Source: Allobosea sp. CRIB-10 (GTDB taxonomy: Bacteria; Pseudomonadota; Alphaproteobacteria; Rhizobiales; Beijerinckiaceae). Taken from it: a stretch of 64,000 bases of DNA. Within the stretch, counting starts at the first letter, position 1; every line of letters starts with the position of its first letter. Below are positions 1 to 9,218 of the stretch, one piece after another. Both the position numbers and the translations under genes were made by a program. Location of the stretch: assembly GCF_900112185.1 (NCBI RefSeq), contig NZ_FOKP01000003.1, forward strand, positions 248,001-312,000. The letters are read 5' to 3'. The notes under the pieces were generated by a model. It had not been told where the DNA came from, did not search any database, and saw nothing but the letters and a program-made list of their open reading frames with translations.

Positions 1-121
1 GGTCGGTGGCGATGATGATGCGGCGCCCGTCCGGCAGGTCGTAATTCTCGCGGACCTTGCCGCGATAATGGTTCGGCAGCTCCGGGATGGTGACATCGCG
101 AATGGTGTTCGCCTCGGACAT
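1..121 (-). CDS. purC: Phosphoribosylaminoimidazole-succinocarboxamide synthase (SAICAR synthetase), N-terminus only
   Basis: The reverse strand from the ATG at 121 reads [20 protein letters not shown], then GKVRENYDL and ATD at the window edge. The GKVRE-Y-L block followed by a hydrophobic strand and ATD is the N-terminal ATP-binding signature of PurC, which joins aspartate to CAIR in purine synthesis in the cytoplasm. Only the first 40 residues lie in the window and the rest continues upstream of position 1. It diverges from the amidohydrolase at 335. The call rests on this short motif, but the match is specific. Confidence 0.85.
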   Translation of the reverse strand, partial: MSEANTIRDVTIPELPNHYRGKVRENYDLPDGRRIIIATD

Positions 122-334
122 GGGGATGCTCGTGAGCTCGGGATCGCCCGGAGCGACACTCTCCGGCTGCGTGGCTCTTAACGGTTTCGTGGCGATGTGG
201 ACAGCGCGCACCACGCATTCGCCAGTCTCCCACCCCTCATGCCGCAATCGGCTTGGACAGGACGCATGGCTCCGGGCTAGCGTGCGCGCCTGGCAACCCG
301 TTTTCTGCCAAGCTGCAGACCAGCCGAGGACATC

Positions 335-1510
335 ATGCCCAAATCCGATCTCATCGCCGCGATCGAACCCGAGATCAGCGCGATCCGCCGCGACTTCCAT
401 CGCCATCCCGAGCTGCTCTTCGACGTGCAGCGCACCGCCGGCATCGTCGCCGACAAGCTGAAGGAATGGGGCGTCGACGAGATCGTCACCGGGATCGGGC
501 GCACCGGCGTCGTTGGCGTGATCAAGGGCAAGGGCCAGGAGTCCGGCAAGGTCATCGGCCTGCGCGCCGACATGGACGCTCTGCCGATCCATGAGGAGAC
601 CAATCTCGAGCACCGCTCGACCGTGCCCGGCAAGATGCACGCCTGCGGCCATGACGGCCACACCGCCATGCTGCTGGGCGCCGCCAAGTATCTGGCGCAG
701 ACCCGCGATTTCGACGGCACCGCGATCGTGATCTTTCAGCCGGCCGAGGAAGGCGGTGGTGGCGGCCGCGAGATGTGCAAGGACGGGCTGATGGAGCGCT
801 TCGGCGTGCAGGAGGTCTATGGCCTGCACAACATGCCCGGCCTGCCGATCGGCCAGTTCGCCATCCGCAAGGGCCCGATGATGGCGGCGGCCGACCGCTT
901 CCTGATCAAGCTGGAAGGCCGCGGCGGCCACGCCGCCAAGCCGAACGAGACGATCGACCCGCTGGTTTCCGCCTGCCAGATCGTCACCTCGCTGCAGACG
1001 ATCGCCTCACGCAATGCCGACCCGCTCGATTCCGTCGTGGTCTCGGTCACCGCGCTGCAGGCTGGCGAAGCCTTCAACGTCATCCCGCAGCATGCGGTGA
1101 TCAAGGGCACGGTCCGCTCGCTCTCGCCGGAGATGCGCGACCTCGCCGAGAAGCGCTTCCGCGAGATCGTCACCGGCACCTGCCAGGCCTTCGGCCTGAC
1201 CTTCGAGATCGAATACGAGCGCGGCTATCCCGTCACCTTCAACCATGCCGGCCAGACCGACTTCGTCACCAGCGCGACGAAGAGCGCCTTCGGCAAGGAG
1301 GCGATCGACACCACGGTGCCGCCGACCATGGGCTCGGAGGATTTCTCCTTCATGCTGGAGGAGCGGCCGGGCGCCTACATCTTCATGGGCAATGGCGAGT
1401 CCGCCGGGCTGCACCACCCGGCCTATGAGTTCAACGACAAGGCGATTCCGGTGGGCATGACCTACTGGGCGAGCCTCGTCGAGATGGCGATGCCGCAGCG
1501 CGCGGCATGA
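335..1510 (+). CDS. M20 family metallo-amidohydrolase (hippurate / N-acyl-amino acid hydrolase type)
   Basis: This 391-residue cytoplasmic enzyme is full length for the M20D amidohydrolase family (hippuricase, IAA-amino-acid hydrolase). Metal-binding motifs are visible: HACGHDGHT near residues 102-110, the EEG pair at 138-140, GLHN near 163-166, and a C-terminal GSEDFSFML block. The family hydrolyses N-acyl amino acids to a carboxylate and a free amino acid. The substrate cannot be read from sequence. The ATG at 335 has GAGGA upstream. The stop overlaps the start of the next gene by 4 bp (ATGA), so the two are probably translated together. Confidence 0.88.
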   Translation: MPKSDLIAAIEPEISAIRRDFHRHPELLFDVQRTAGIVADKLKEWGVDEIVTGIGRTGVVGVIKGKGQESGKVIGLRADMDALPIHEETNLEHRSTVPGKMHACGHDGHTAMLLGAAKYLAQTRDFDGTAIVIFQPAEEGGGGGREMCKDGLMERFGVQEVYGLHNMPGLPIGQFAIRKGPMMAAADRFLIKLEGRGGHAAKPNETIDPLVSACQIVTSLQTIASRNADPLDSVVVSVTALQAGEAFNVIPQHAVIKGTVRSLSPEMRDLAEKRFREIVTGTCQAFGLTFEIEYERGYPVTFNHAGQTDFVTSATKSAFGKEAIDTTVPPTMGSEDFSFMLEERPGAYIFMGNGESAGLHHPAYEFNDKAIPVGMTYWASLVEMAMPQRAA

Positions 1511-2613
1511 GCGACATCGATTGCCTGGTGATCGGGGCCGGCGTCGTCGGCCTCGCGACGGCGCGCGCGCTTGCGCTCGCCGGCCGCGAGGTCGTGATCG
1601 CCGAGGCCGCGGACGGCATCGGCACGCAGACCTCGGCGCGCAACAGCGAGGTCATCCATGCCGGCATCTACTACCCGCCGGGCTCGCTGAAGGCGCGGGT
1701 CTGCGTCGAGGGGCGCAAGCTCCTCTACGCCTATCTCAGCGAGCGCGGCCTGCCGCACAAAGCCTGCGGCAAGCTGATCGTCGGCACTCATGCCGGCCAA
1801 CGCCCGGCGCTGGAGACGATCGCAGCGCGCGCCGAAGCCTCCGGCGTCACCTCGCTGCGCTGGCTCGATGGCACGCAGGCGAAGGCGCTGGAGCCGGAGG
1901 TAACCTGCGAGGTCGCCCTGCTCTCGCCCGAGACCGGCGTTATCGACAGCCATGCCCTGATGCTGTCGCTGCTCGGTGAATGCGAGGCGGCCGGCGGCTC
2001 GCTCGCCCTGAACACGCCGATCCTGGCCTGGCGGCGCGAGGCCTATGGCTTCAGCGTCGATTTCGGCGGCGCGGACCCGGCGACCTATACCGTAAACACT
2101 GTGGTGAACGCGGCCGGCCATGGCGCGCCACGCCTGCTCGGCAAGCTCGACGGCGTCCCGGCCGCGCATGTGCCGAAGCAATCCTTCGCCAAGGGGAACT
2201 ACTTCTCGCTGCTCGGCAAGCAGCCCTTCAGCCACCTCGTCTATCCCGTACCGGAAGCGGCGGGCCTCGGCATCCACGCCACCATCGACATGGCCGGGCG
2301 CGTCAAGTTCGGGCCTGACGTCGAATGGGTCGAGGACGACCAGGACCTCGTCGTCGATCCCGCCCGCGCCGAGAAGTTCTACGCGGCGATCCGGACCTAT
2401 TGGCCTGGCCTGCCGGACAATGCGCTCGTCGCCGACTATGCCGGCATCCGGCCGAAGCTGCACGGACCGACGGAGCCGATGCCGGACTTCCGCATCGACG
2501 GTCCGGCGGTCCATAGCGTGCCCGGGCTGGTCAACCTGCTCGGCATCGAGAGCCCCGGGTTGACGAGCTCGCTCGCGATCGCGGATCTGGTGGTCGAGCG
2601 GCTGGCGGGCTGA
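1507..2613 (+). CDS. FAD-dependent oxidoreductase of the L-2-hydroxyglutarate oxidase (LhgO) type
   Basis: This is a 368-residue DAO-superfamily flavoprotein. The Rossmann motif GAGVVGLATA lies at residues 10-19 and is followed by the family-typical TSARNSEVIHAGIYYPPGS block. The C-terminal segment GIRPKLHG and the closing GIESPGLTSSLAIA also match LhgO/L2HGDH-like proteins, which oxidise L-2-hydroxyglutarate to 2-oxoglutarate and pass electrons to the quinone pool. Substrate assignment is inferred from family only. The 4-bp overlap with the upstream amidohydrolase suggests a shared catabolic route in which a released acid or amino acid is oxidised. A ~95-bp palindromic repeat follows the stop. 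Confidence 0.8.
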   Translation: MSDIDCLVIGAGVVGLATARALALAGREVVIAEAADGIGTQTSARNSEVIHAGIYYPPGSLKARVCVEGRKLLYAYLSERGLPHKACGKLIVGTHAGQRPALETIAARAEASGVTSLRWLDGTQAKALEPEVTCEVALLSPETGVIDSHALMLSLLGECEAAGGSLALNTPILAWRREAYGFSVDFGGADPATYTVNTVVNAAGHGAPRLLGKLDGVPAAHVPKQSFAKGNYFSLLGKQPFSHLVYPVPEAAGLGIHATIDMAGRVKFGPDVEWVEDDQDLVVDPARAEKFYAAIRTYWPGLPDNALVADYAGIRPKLHGPTEPMPDFRIDGPAVHSVPGLVNLLGIESPGLTSSLAIADLVVERLAG

Positions 2614-2622
2614 TGCCCTCTT

Positions 2623-2717
2623 CCGTCATGGTCGGGCTTGTCCCGACCATCCACGTCTTCCTTCACCAAGTCCGGTGTTCAAGACGTGGATGCTCGCCAC
2701 AAGGGCGAGCATGACGG
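2623..2717. repeat. Dispersed palindromic repeat, family A copy 1
   Basis: The element is bounded by CCGTCATG and CATGACGG. The left arm folds on itself (ATGGTCGGG-CTTGT-CCCGACCAT) and so does the right arm (ATGCTCGCC-ACAAG-GGCGAGCAT), and CCACGTCTT pairs with AAGACGTGG in the middle. Related copies lie at 33151-33244, 43154-43253 and 58479-58569. This copy sits between convergent genes and could also act as a transcriptional barrier. Confidence 0.9.
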
Positions 2718-2728
2718 TGCGGTTCGGC

Positions 2729-3064
2729 TTACACCGCTTCCGCCCCCAGCTCCACGCACCAATGCGCCAGCCGCGCCTTCATGACGCGCTCGCGGCCGGC
2801 CTCCAGCGCCTTCTCATCGAGCCGCTCGACCTCCTCGAAGGCGAAGGCGTCCTCGCCATGAGCGTTCCAGGCGACCTGCAAGCTCTGTCCGCGGTGGCCG
2901 CCATGGCGCAGCGTGAACCAGACGCGATTCTGAATCGTCGAAAGGTCCGGCGCCTGCCCTACCCAGCACTCGCCGCTCACAAGGCAACGCAGCAGATAGA
3001 TGCCGGCCACGATCTTGCGTTCCTTGTAGGCCGCTACGGCGAGCTTCCTGTCTTCGTGACGCAT
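2729..3064 (-). CDS. GIY-YIG nuclease family protein
   Basis: This is a small 111-residue protein. The GIY motif (AGIYLLRCLVSG) is near residues 20-31, and WVGQAPDL with QNRVWF follow. It resembles the short stand-alone GIY-YIG-like proteins of Hyphomicrobiales. The second YIG element is degenerate (WVG), so nuclease activity is uncertain. The start at 3064 has GGAGGGCGC just upstream on the reverse strand. It diverges from the DUF2239 gene across an AT-rich promoter region. Its function in the cell is not known. Confidence 0.75.
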   Translation of the reverse strand: MRHEDRKLAVAAYKERKIVAGIYLLRCLVSGECWVGQAPDLSTIQNRVWFTLRHGGHRGQSLQVAWNAHGEDAFAFEEVERLDEKALEAGRERVMKARLAHWCVELGAEAV

Positions 3065-3092
3065 CGCGCCCTCCTTTCGATGAGGTCGCGGC

Positions 3093-3141
3093 CAATATCA
3101 CCCGGGCAATATTGACTCAAGTATTTTTATCCGGGTATTTA
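3093..3141 (+). promoter_or_regulatory. AT-rich promoter and inverted repeat between GIY-YIG and DUF2239 genes
   Basis: CAATAT (3093-3098) and ATATTG (3109-3114) form an inverted repeat around CCCGGG. TTGACT (3112-3117) and TATTTA (3136-3141), 18 bp apart, make a plausible sigma-70 promoter toward the DUF2239 gene. The CCGGG block recurs at 3131-3135 inside the spacer, so a regulator binding CCGGG-centred sites would block this promoter. The operator is inferred. Confidence 0.5.
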
Positions 3142-3164
3142 ATGGCATCACTCAGGAACCGATC

Positions 3165-3728
3165 ATGTCCGACGCCGACCGCCTTTCGACAGCCTTCGAC
3201 GGCAATAGCATCTTGGCCCGCGGCCGCCTGGCCGAGGTCGCTCTTGCCGTCCAGCAACGCCTGCACGCGCGCCCGGAAGCGGCGCTGCTGACTTTCGACG
3301 ATACGACCGGGCGGGTGATCGATCTTGATCTGCGCGGTACGCCGGCCGAGATCGTGGCGAGGCTAGGTGACGAGCCGCGCGGACGCGGCCGGCCGAAGCT
3401 CGGCGTGGTCGCGCGCGAGGTGACCTTGCTGCCGCGGCATTGGGAATGGCTCTCGGCGCAGCCCGGCGGGGCCTCGCAGGCGCTGCGTCGCCTGATCGAC
3501 GAAGCCAGGCGCGGCGATCGGGGCGAGACGCATGGGCGCATCGCCCGCGAAGCGGCTTACCGTTTCATGAACGCGCTCGCTGGCAATCTGCCAGGCTTCG
3601 AGGAGGCGACGCGCGCTCTCTTCGCCAATGACGAGATCGGCTTCTTCCGGCAGGCGGCGGGCTGGCCGGCCGACATCCGCACCTATGCGCAGGAGCTCGC
3701 CTGGAGCGCGGTGCGGAGCGAAGACTAG
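3165..3728 (+). CDS. DUF2239 family protein
   Basis: This 187-residue protein of unknown function matches the DUF2239 family. An N-terminal FDGN...ARG segment is followed by LLTFDDTTGRVIDLDLRG, then GRGRPKLGVVAREVTLLPRHW and WLSAQPGGASQALRRL. The last two blocks are basic and helix-rich. The ARE-V-LLPRHWEWL segment is the most conserved part of the family. No signal peptide or membrane segment is seen. Its TAG stop shares CTAG with the convergent stop of eda (3725-3728). I know of no established function. Confidence 0.8.
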   Translation: MSDADRLSTAFDGNSILARGRLAEVALAVQQRLHARPEAALLTFDDTTGRVIDLDLRGTPAEIVARLGDEPRGRGRPKLGVVAREVTLLPRHWEWLSAQPGGASQALRRLIDEARRGDRGETHGRIAREAAYRFMNALAGNLPGFEEATRALFANDEIGFFRQAAGWPADIRTYAQELAWSAVRSED

Positions 3729-4369
3729 CCGCGCAGCTCGGCGACCTTCTCGCGCGCCTCCCGCGACAGCTTCGTGACCTGTGCCCAGTCGCGATTCTTC
3801 ACCGCATCGGCCGGGACGAGCCAGGAGCCGCCGACGCAGATCACCTGCGGCAACGCGAGGTAATTGCCGAGATTGGCGAGCGAGACGCCGCCGGTCGGGC
3901 AGAACTGCATCTGCGGGAACGGGCCGGAGAGCGCCTTGAGGCCGGCGACGCCGCCGGCCTGCTCGGCCGGGAAGAACTTGCAGGTGAGGCGGCCGGCCGA
4001 GACGGCGCGCATGCAGTCTGACGCCGTCGCGACGCCCGGCAGCCAGGGCAGCCCGGTCTTGCGCATGGCCTCATCGACGCTCTCGGTGAAGCCGGGGCTG
4101 ACCACGGCGAGCGCACCGGCATTCTGGACCTCGGCGGCCTGGGCCGGCGTCACCACCGTGCCGGCGACGGGCAGGATGCCCGGCACCTTCTTGGCCACGA
4201 CCTCGAGCGCCGCCATCGCGGCCGGACGGCGCAAGGTGATCTCGATCACGTCGATGCCGCCGGCGAGCAGGGCCTCCGCCAGCGGCACGGCGATCTCGGC
4301 CTCGTCGATGACGACGACGGGGACGACCGCGCAGGCCTTGAGGCGGGCGATTTCGGGAGCGATCGACAT
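3725..4369 (-). CDS. eda: KDPG / KHG aldolase
   Basis: This 214-residue class I aldolase cleaves 2-keto-3-deoxy-6-phosphogluconate to pyruvate and glyceraldehyde-3-phosphate in the Entner-Doudoroff pathway. The Schiff-base lysine is K131 in LTCKFFPAEQAGG. The general acid/base glutamate is in IEITLRR (about residue 43), and PGVATASD and CPTGGVSLAN complete the phosphate-binding barrel loops. It is the last gene of a zwf-pgl-eda operon, 25 bp after pgl. 6-phosphogluconate dehydratase (edd), which makes its substrate, is not in the window. Confidence 0.95.
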   Translation of the reverse strand: MSIAPEIARLKACAVVPVVVIDEAEIAVPLAEALLAGGIDVIEITLRRPAAMAALEVVAKKVPGILPVAGTVVTPAQAAEVQNAGALAVVSPGFTESVDEAMRKTGLPWLPGVATASDCMRAVSAGRLTCKFFPAEQAGGVAGLKALSGPFPQMQFCPTGGVSLANLGNYLALPQVICVGGSWLVPADAVKNRDWAQVTKLSREAREKVAELRG

Positions 4370-4394
4370 CGGCAGAATTCCTTTCGCGCCTCGC

Positions 4395-5084
4395 TTACGC
4401 CTTGGCCCAGTAGACGTCGAGCCCTTGCGGGCGCGAGAGCAGTAGGCCGACCGGGAAAGCGCCGGGCAATTCGACCGCCGAGGCCAGCACCCGGTCCTTC
4501 TCCTGTCCGGAGATCAGCAGGGCGACATGGCCGGCGCCCTGCAGCCGGGCCGGCGACAGCGAGAGCCGGGGCGGCAGGTCGGGCGGCGTGGCGGCAACGG
4601 CATGGACCGAGGCTGGCGCGGAGAGCGCCGCCGTCTGCCCGGGAAAAAGCGAGGCGATGTGTCCATCCGCCCCCATGCCGCTGACGACGATGTCGAGCGG
4701 CGGCAAGGTCTTCAGCACCCGGTCAAGGCTGGCTGCGGCCGCGGCGAGATCGTCGCCGGCATTGTGAAAGGAGACGAAGGGGGTTCGTCCATTGCGCAGC
4801 GGCGGGAAAGCGGCCCGGATCATGCGCTCGTTCGAAGCCTGATCGTCGGGAGCGACGAAGCGCTCGTCGGTCGGCATCAGCGTGATGCTCTCCCAGGGCA
4901 GCTCATGCGCGCCGAGCGCGGCGAGGAAGCGCGCCGGCGTGGTGCCGCCCGGCACGGCGATCAGCGCCCTGCCCTGCGCCACGACGAGCGCCCGCAGCCG
5001 AATCGCGACCGCCTCGGCCAGCGCCTCGGAGGCGTCGGCCAGCGTCTCGAAGCGATGGCGGATCAGCGGGCCGGCCGCGCTCAC
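4395..5084 (-). CDS. pgl: 6-phosphogluconolactonase
   Basis: This 229-residue cytoplasmic enzyme hydrolyses 6-phosphogluconolactone to 6-phosphogluconate. Family motifs are LIAVPGGTTPARFL (41-54), PTDERFV (71-77) and SGMGADGHIASLFPG (135-149). Its length is typical of the DevB/SOL family. The ATG overlaps the zwf stop by 4 bp (ATGA), so the lactone made by Zwf is handled by a translationally coupled partner. Confidence 0.95.
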   Translation of the reverse strand: MSAAGPLIRHRFETLADASEALAEAVAIRLRALVVAQGRALIAVPGGTTPARFLAALGAHELPWESITLMPTDERFVAPDDQASNERMIRAAFPPLRNGRTPFVSFHNAGDDLAAAAASLDRVLKTLPPLDIVVSGMGADGHIASLFPGQTAALSAPASVHAVAATPPDLPPRLSLSPARLQGAGHVALLISGQEKDRVLASAVELPGAFPVGLLLSRPQGLDVYWAKA

Positions 5085-6589
5085 TCGCCGAACTCCGGAT
5101 CGGCCCAGGAGCGGCCCTCGCGCTCGATCAGCCCGATCGCCTGCGACGGCCCCCAGGAGCCGGCCGCATAGCGATGCGGCTGGGGATAGTACTCCTGCCA
5201 GCCGGCGAGGATCGGGTCGATCCAGGTCCAGGCCTGCTCGACCTCATCGCGGCGCATGAACAGGGTCTGGTCACCGCGGATCACGTCGGTGAGCAGGCGC
5301 TCATAGGCGTCGGGCGTGCGTACGTCGAAGGCGGTCTCGTAGCGCAGATCGAGCTGGCGCGGCACGACCTTGAGCTTGCCGGAGCCCGGCACCTTCATCA
5401 TCAGCTGGAGCTGGACGCCGTCATTGGGCTGAAGCCGGATGATCAGGCGATTGGCGTAGAGCTCCTCGCAGCCCGGCGCGCGACCGAAGATCGAATGCGG
5501 CACCGGCTTGAAGGTGACGGCGATCTCGGAATAGCGCTGCGCCATGCGCTTGCCGGTGCGCAGATAGATCGGGACGCCGGCCCAGCGCCAAGTGTCGAGC
5601 TCACAGCGGATCGCGACGAAGGTCTCGGTGCCGCTGACATGGCCGAGCTCCTCGGCATAGCCCTTGACCCGCTGGCCGTCGATCGCGCCCGGCCCGTACT
5701 GGCCGCGCACGGTATGGCGTTGCACATCCGGCCCGACGATCGGGCGCAGCGCCTTCAGCACCCTGACCTTCTCGTCGCGGACCGCATCGGCCTCGAGCTG
5801 GTTCGGCGGCTCGATCGCGAACAGGCAGAGCAATTGCAGCACATGGTTCTGCACCATGTCGCGCAGATGCCCGGCCTTGTCGTAATAGCCGGCGCGGGAT
5901 TCCAAGCCCACCGTCTCGGCCACGGTGATCTGGACATTGTCGATGTCGCGGCTCGACCAGGAGCGCTCGAACAGCGTGTTGGCGAAGCGCAGGACGAGCA
6001 GGTTCTGCACCGTCTCCTTGCCGAGATAATGGTCGATCCGGTAGGTCCGGCTTTCCGGCAGGATGCGGGCGACGGCGTCGTTGATCTCGCGGGCCGAGGC
6101 AAGATCGCGGCCGAGCGGCTTTTCGAGGATGACGCGCGATGTCGGCGTCAGGATGCCGGAGCTCGCCAGGTTCTCGCAGATCGGGATGAACAGGTCCGGC
6201 GGCGTCGAGAGATAGAAGGAGCGCACGCGCTGGGAATCGCCGAGCGCTTCCTTCAGCGCGCCATAGGTCTCGGGCTTCACCGCATCGAGCAGCACCATGG
6301 TCAGGCGGCGGCGGAAGGCGGCGATGCGATCCTGCGACAGGCCGGCGGCGGCGAGCTTGTCGGCGATCTGGTTGGGGATGCCTTCGACATCCTCCTGCTT
6401 GCGGACGATGCCGATGATCCGGCTCTCCTCCGGCAGCACGCCCTCCTCGTTGCGCTGAGCCAGCGCCGGGAAGAGCTTGCGCAAGGCGAGGTCGCCACCG
6501 GCGCCGAAGATCACCAGGTCGAAAGGCGGGACCGGCGTGCGCTCCGGCGCAGCCTCCGGCTTCAGCAGGCGTTCGGCGATGGCGTCCAT
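5081..6589 (-). CDS. zwf: Glucose-6-phosphate 1-dehydrogenase
   Basis: This 502-residue enzyme oxidises glucose-6-phosphate with NAD(P)+ to the lactone. The dinucleotide-binding loop is FGAGGDLALRKL (29-40), where most relatives have GASGDL. EKPLG (156-160) and the substrate-binding and catalytic RIDHYLGKE (184-192) are intact. It is the first gene of zwf-pgl-eda. A 13-bp palindrome lies about 70 bp upstream of the start. The end of the upstream, same-strand ABC operon is 110 bp away. Confidence 0.96.
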   Translation of the reverse strand: MDAIAERLLKPEAAPERTPVPPFDLVIFGAGGDLALRKLFPALAQRNEEGVLPEESRIIGIVRKQEDVEGIPNQIADKLAAAGLSQDRIAAFRRRLTMVLLDAVKPETYGALKEALGDSQRVRSFYLSTPPDLFIPICENLASSGILTPTSRVILEKPLGRDLASAREINDAVARILPESRTYRIDHYLGKETVQNLLVLRFANTLFERSWSSRDIDNVQITVAETVGLESRAGYYDKAGHLRDMVQNHVLQLLCLFAIEPPNQLEADAVRDEKVRVLKALRPIVGPDVQRHTVRGQYGPGAIDGQRVKGYAEELGHVSGTETFVAIRCELDTWRWAGVPIYLRTGKRMAQRYSEIAVTFKPVPHSIFGRAPGCEELYANRLIIRLQPNDGVQLQLMMKVPGSGKLKVVPRQLDLRYETAFDVRTPDAYERLLTDVIRGDQTLFMRRDEVEQAWTWIDPILAGWQEYYPQPHRYAAGSWGPSQAIGLIEREGRSWADPEFGE

Positions 6590-6659
6590 GGCGGCATACT
6601 CCTGATCGGTCCAGTCGAACCGAATCCTGCGACGACAATGCGACCAAGCAGGCAGCTTG

Positions 6660-6672
6660 CCAAACGGTTTGG
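6660..6672. promoter_or_regulatory. Palindrome upstream of zwf (candidate operator)
   Basis: CCAAACGGTTTGG is a 6+6-bp inverted repeat with one central base, 71 bp upstream of the zwf start. Its position suggests an operator for a sugar-responsive regulator of zwf-pgl-eda. No regulator gene lies beside it, so this is inference. Confidence 0.3.
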
Positions 6673-6698
6673 GCGCAGGGATGGCGCGCGGTGCGCCC

Positions 6699-7450
<752 letters not shown>

Positions 7451-7454
<4 letters not shown>

Positions 7455-8290
7455 GCCAGCCATGCCGGGTCGCGGTTGAGGGTAGCGAGCTTCTCGCGCG
7501 GATGGTCGAGATCGGGCAGGCAGCCGAGCAGGCCACGCGTGTAGGGATGCTGTGCTTTGTCGAGCTCGCTCGCCGGCAGCGTCTCCATCGCCTTGCCGCC
7601 ATACATGACGATGACGCGGTCGCAGAACGACTTAACCAGATGCAGATCGTGGCTGATGAAGATCAGCCCCATGCCGCGGCTGGTGACGAGATCGTCGAGG
7701 ATCTTCAGCACCTGCAATTGCACGGTGACGTCGAGCGCCGAGGTCGGCTCGTCGGCGATCAGGATCTCCGGCTCGGCGATCAGCATCATCGCGATCATCA
7801 CGCGCTGGCCCATACCGCCGGAGACCTCGTGCGGGTAGAGGTCGTAGACACGGGCCGGCTCGCGGATCTGCACGGCCTCCAGCATTGAGAGGCTGCGTTC
7901 CTTGGCCTCGCGGGCGCTCGCCCTGTGGTGGACGCGATAGGCCTCGGCGATCTGGTCGCCGACAGTCTGGACCGGGTTCAGCGAGAATTTCGGATCCTGC
8001 ATCACCATCGAGATGTGGCGGCCGCGCAGTTTGCGGCGGGCGCGCTTGTCCATCGTCGTCAGGTTCTGGCCACGGAATCCCATGCGCTTGGCCGTTACTA
8101 CACCGGGATGCGGGATCAGGTCGAGGATGGCGCGACCGGTCATCGACTTGCCGGAACCGGATTCGCCGACGATGCCGAGCCGTTCACGGCCAAGCGTGAA
8201 GGAGAGCCCGCGCACCGCATTGACGATGCCGGTCGGGGTGTGGAAGTCGACGCGCAGGTCGTCGAGCGTCAGCAGAGCTTGATCAGACAT
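7451..8290 (-). CDS. Peptide/nickel-type ABC transporter ATP-binding protein (DppD/OppD-like)
   Basis: This 279-residue ATPase starts at MSDQALLTLDDLRVDF. It shows Walker A GESGSGKSM (a less common Met after the invariant Lys-Ser), the Q-loop MVMQDPKFSLNP, the signature VSGGMGQRVMIAMML and Walker B EILIADEPTSALD. The C-terminal YGGKAMETLPASEL and HPYTRGLLGCLPDL segments are typical of DppD/OppD proteins. An earlier in-frame start would run antisense-like low-complexity sequence into the upstream permease, so the ATG at 8290, 5 bp after the permease stop, is chosen. Confidence 0.92.
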
Positions 8291-8295
8291 GCTGC

Positions 8296-9207
8296 TCACC
8301 TCGCATCCAGCACGTCGCGCAAGCCGTCGCCGAGCAGGTTGAAGCCGAGCGCGACGACGCAGATGGCGATGCCTGGGAAGGTCGCGACCCACCACTGGTC
8401 GAAGATCTGCTCGCGGCCGGTCGAAATCATAGCGCCCCATTCCGGGATCGGCGGCTGGGCGCCGAGGCCAAGGAAGCCGAGGCCGGCGGCCGTGATGATG
8501 ATGCCGGCCATGTCGAAGGTGGTGCGCACGATCAGCGAGGGCATGCACATCGGCACGACATGCTTCAGCACGATCCGCATCTGGCTCGCGCCCTGCAGGC
8601 GCATCGCCGAGATGTAATCGGCATTGCGGATGATCATCGTCTCGGCGCGGGCGACGCGGGCATAAGGCGGCCAGGCCGTGACGGCGATGGCGATGACCGC
8701 GTTCTCCAGGCCCGGCCCCAGCGCCGCGACGAAGGCGAGCGCCAGCACGAGGCGCGGGAAGGCGAGGAAGACGTCGGTGATGCGCATCAGCACGGTGTCG
8801 ACCCAGCCGCCGAAATAGCCGGCGGCGCAGCCGATCAGCAGTCCGACCGGCCCGACCGTGATGACGACGAGCATGACGATCACCAGCGTGACGCGGGCGC
8901 CGTAGACGACGCGGCTGAAGATGTCGCGGCCGAGCGCGTCGGTGCCGAACCAGTGCTTGGCCGAGGGCGCCAGAAGGCGCTGGTCGAGCGCCTGCGCGAG
9001 CGGGTCATGCTGCGCGATCAGCGGCGCGAAGGCCGCGATCAGCAGCAGCGACACGACGATCGCGAGCCCGACCACGGCAGCCGGATTCTTCCTGAAGGCG
9101 AGCCATTGCCGGTAGAGCTGGCCGAGCTTGGCCTGCCGGCGCGATTCCGGCGAAGTCGTGGTCAGCCAGGCGTGCCAGGTGGCGGAGGTGGCGGTTTGAT
9201 CGGTCAT
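8296..9207 (-). CDS. Peptide-type ABC transporter permease (DppC/OppC-like)
   Basis: This 303-residue inner-membrane protein starts at MTDQTATSATWHAW. The N-terminal OppC domain ends in the HWFGTDALGRDIFSR block. The EAA-type cytoplasmic loop (SAMRLQGASQMRIVLKHVVP) contacts the ATPases. Six hydrophobic segments are visible. The C-terminus GLRDVLDAR is the family-typical end. It is separated from the upstream permease by 11 bp. Confidence 0.93.
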   Translation of the reverse strand: MTDQTATSATWHAWLTTTSPESRRQAKLGQLYRQWLAFRKNPAAVVGLAIVVSLLLIAAFAPLIAQHDPLAQALDQRLLAPSAKHWFGTDALGRDIFSRVVYGARVTLVIVMLVVITVGPVGLLIGCAAGYFGGWVDTVLMRITDVFLAFPRLVLALAFVAALGPGLENAVIAIAVTAWPPYARVARAETMIIRNADYISAMRLQGASQMRIVLKHVVPMCMPSLIVRTTFDMAGIIITAAGLGFLGLGAQPPIPEWGAMISTGREQIFDQWWVATFPGIAICVVALGFNLLGDGLRDVLDAR

Positions 9208-9218
9208 GGCCAGCCTCC

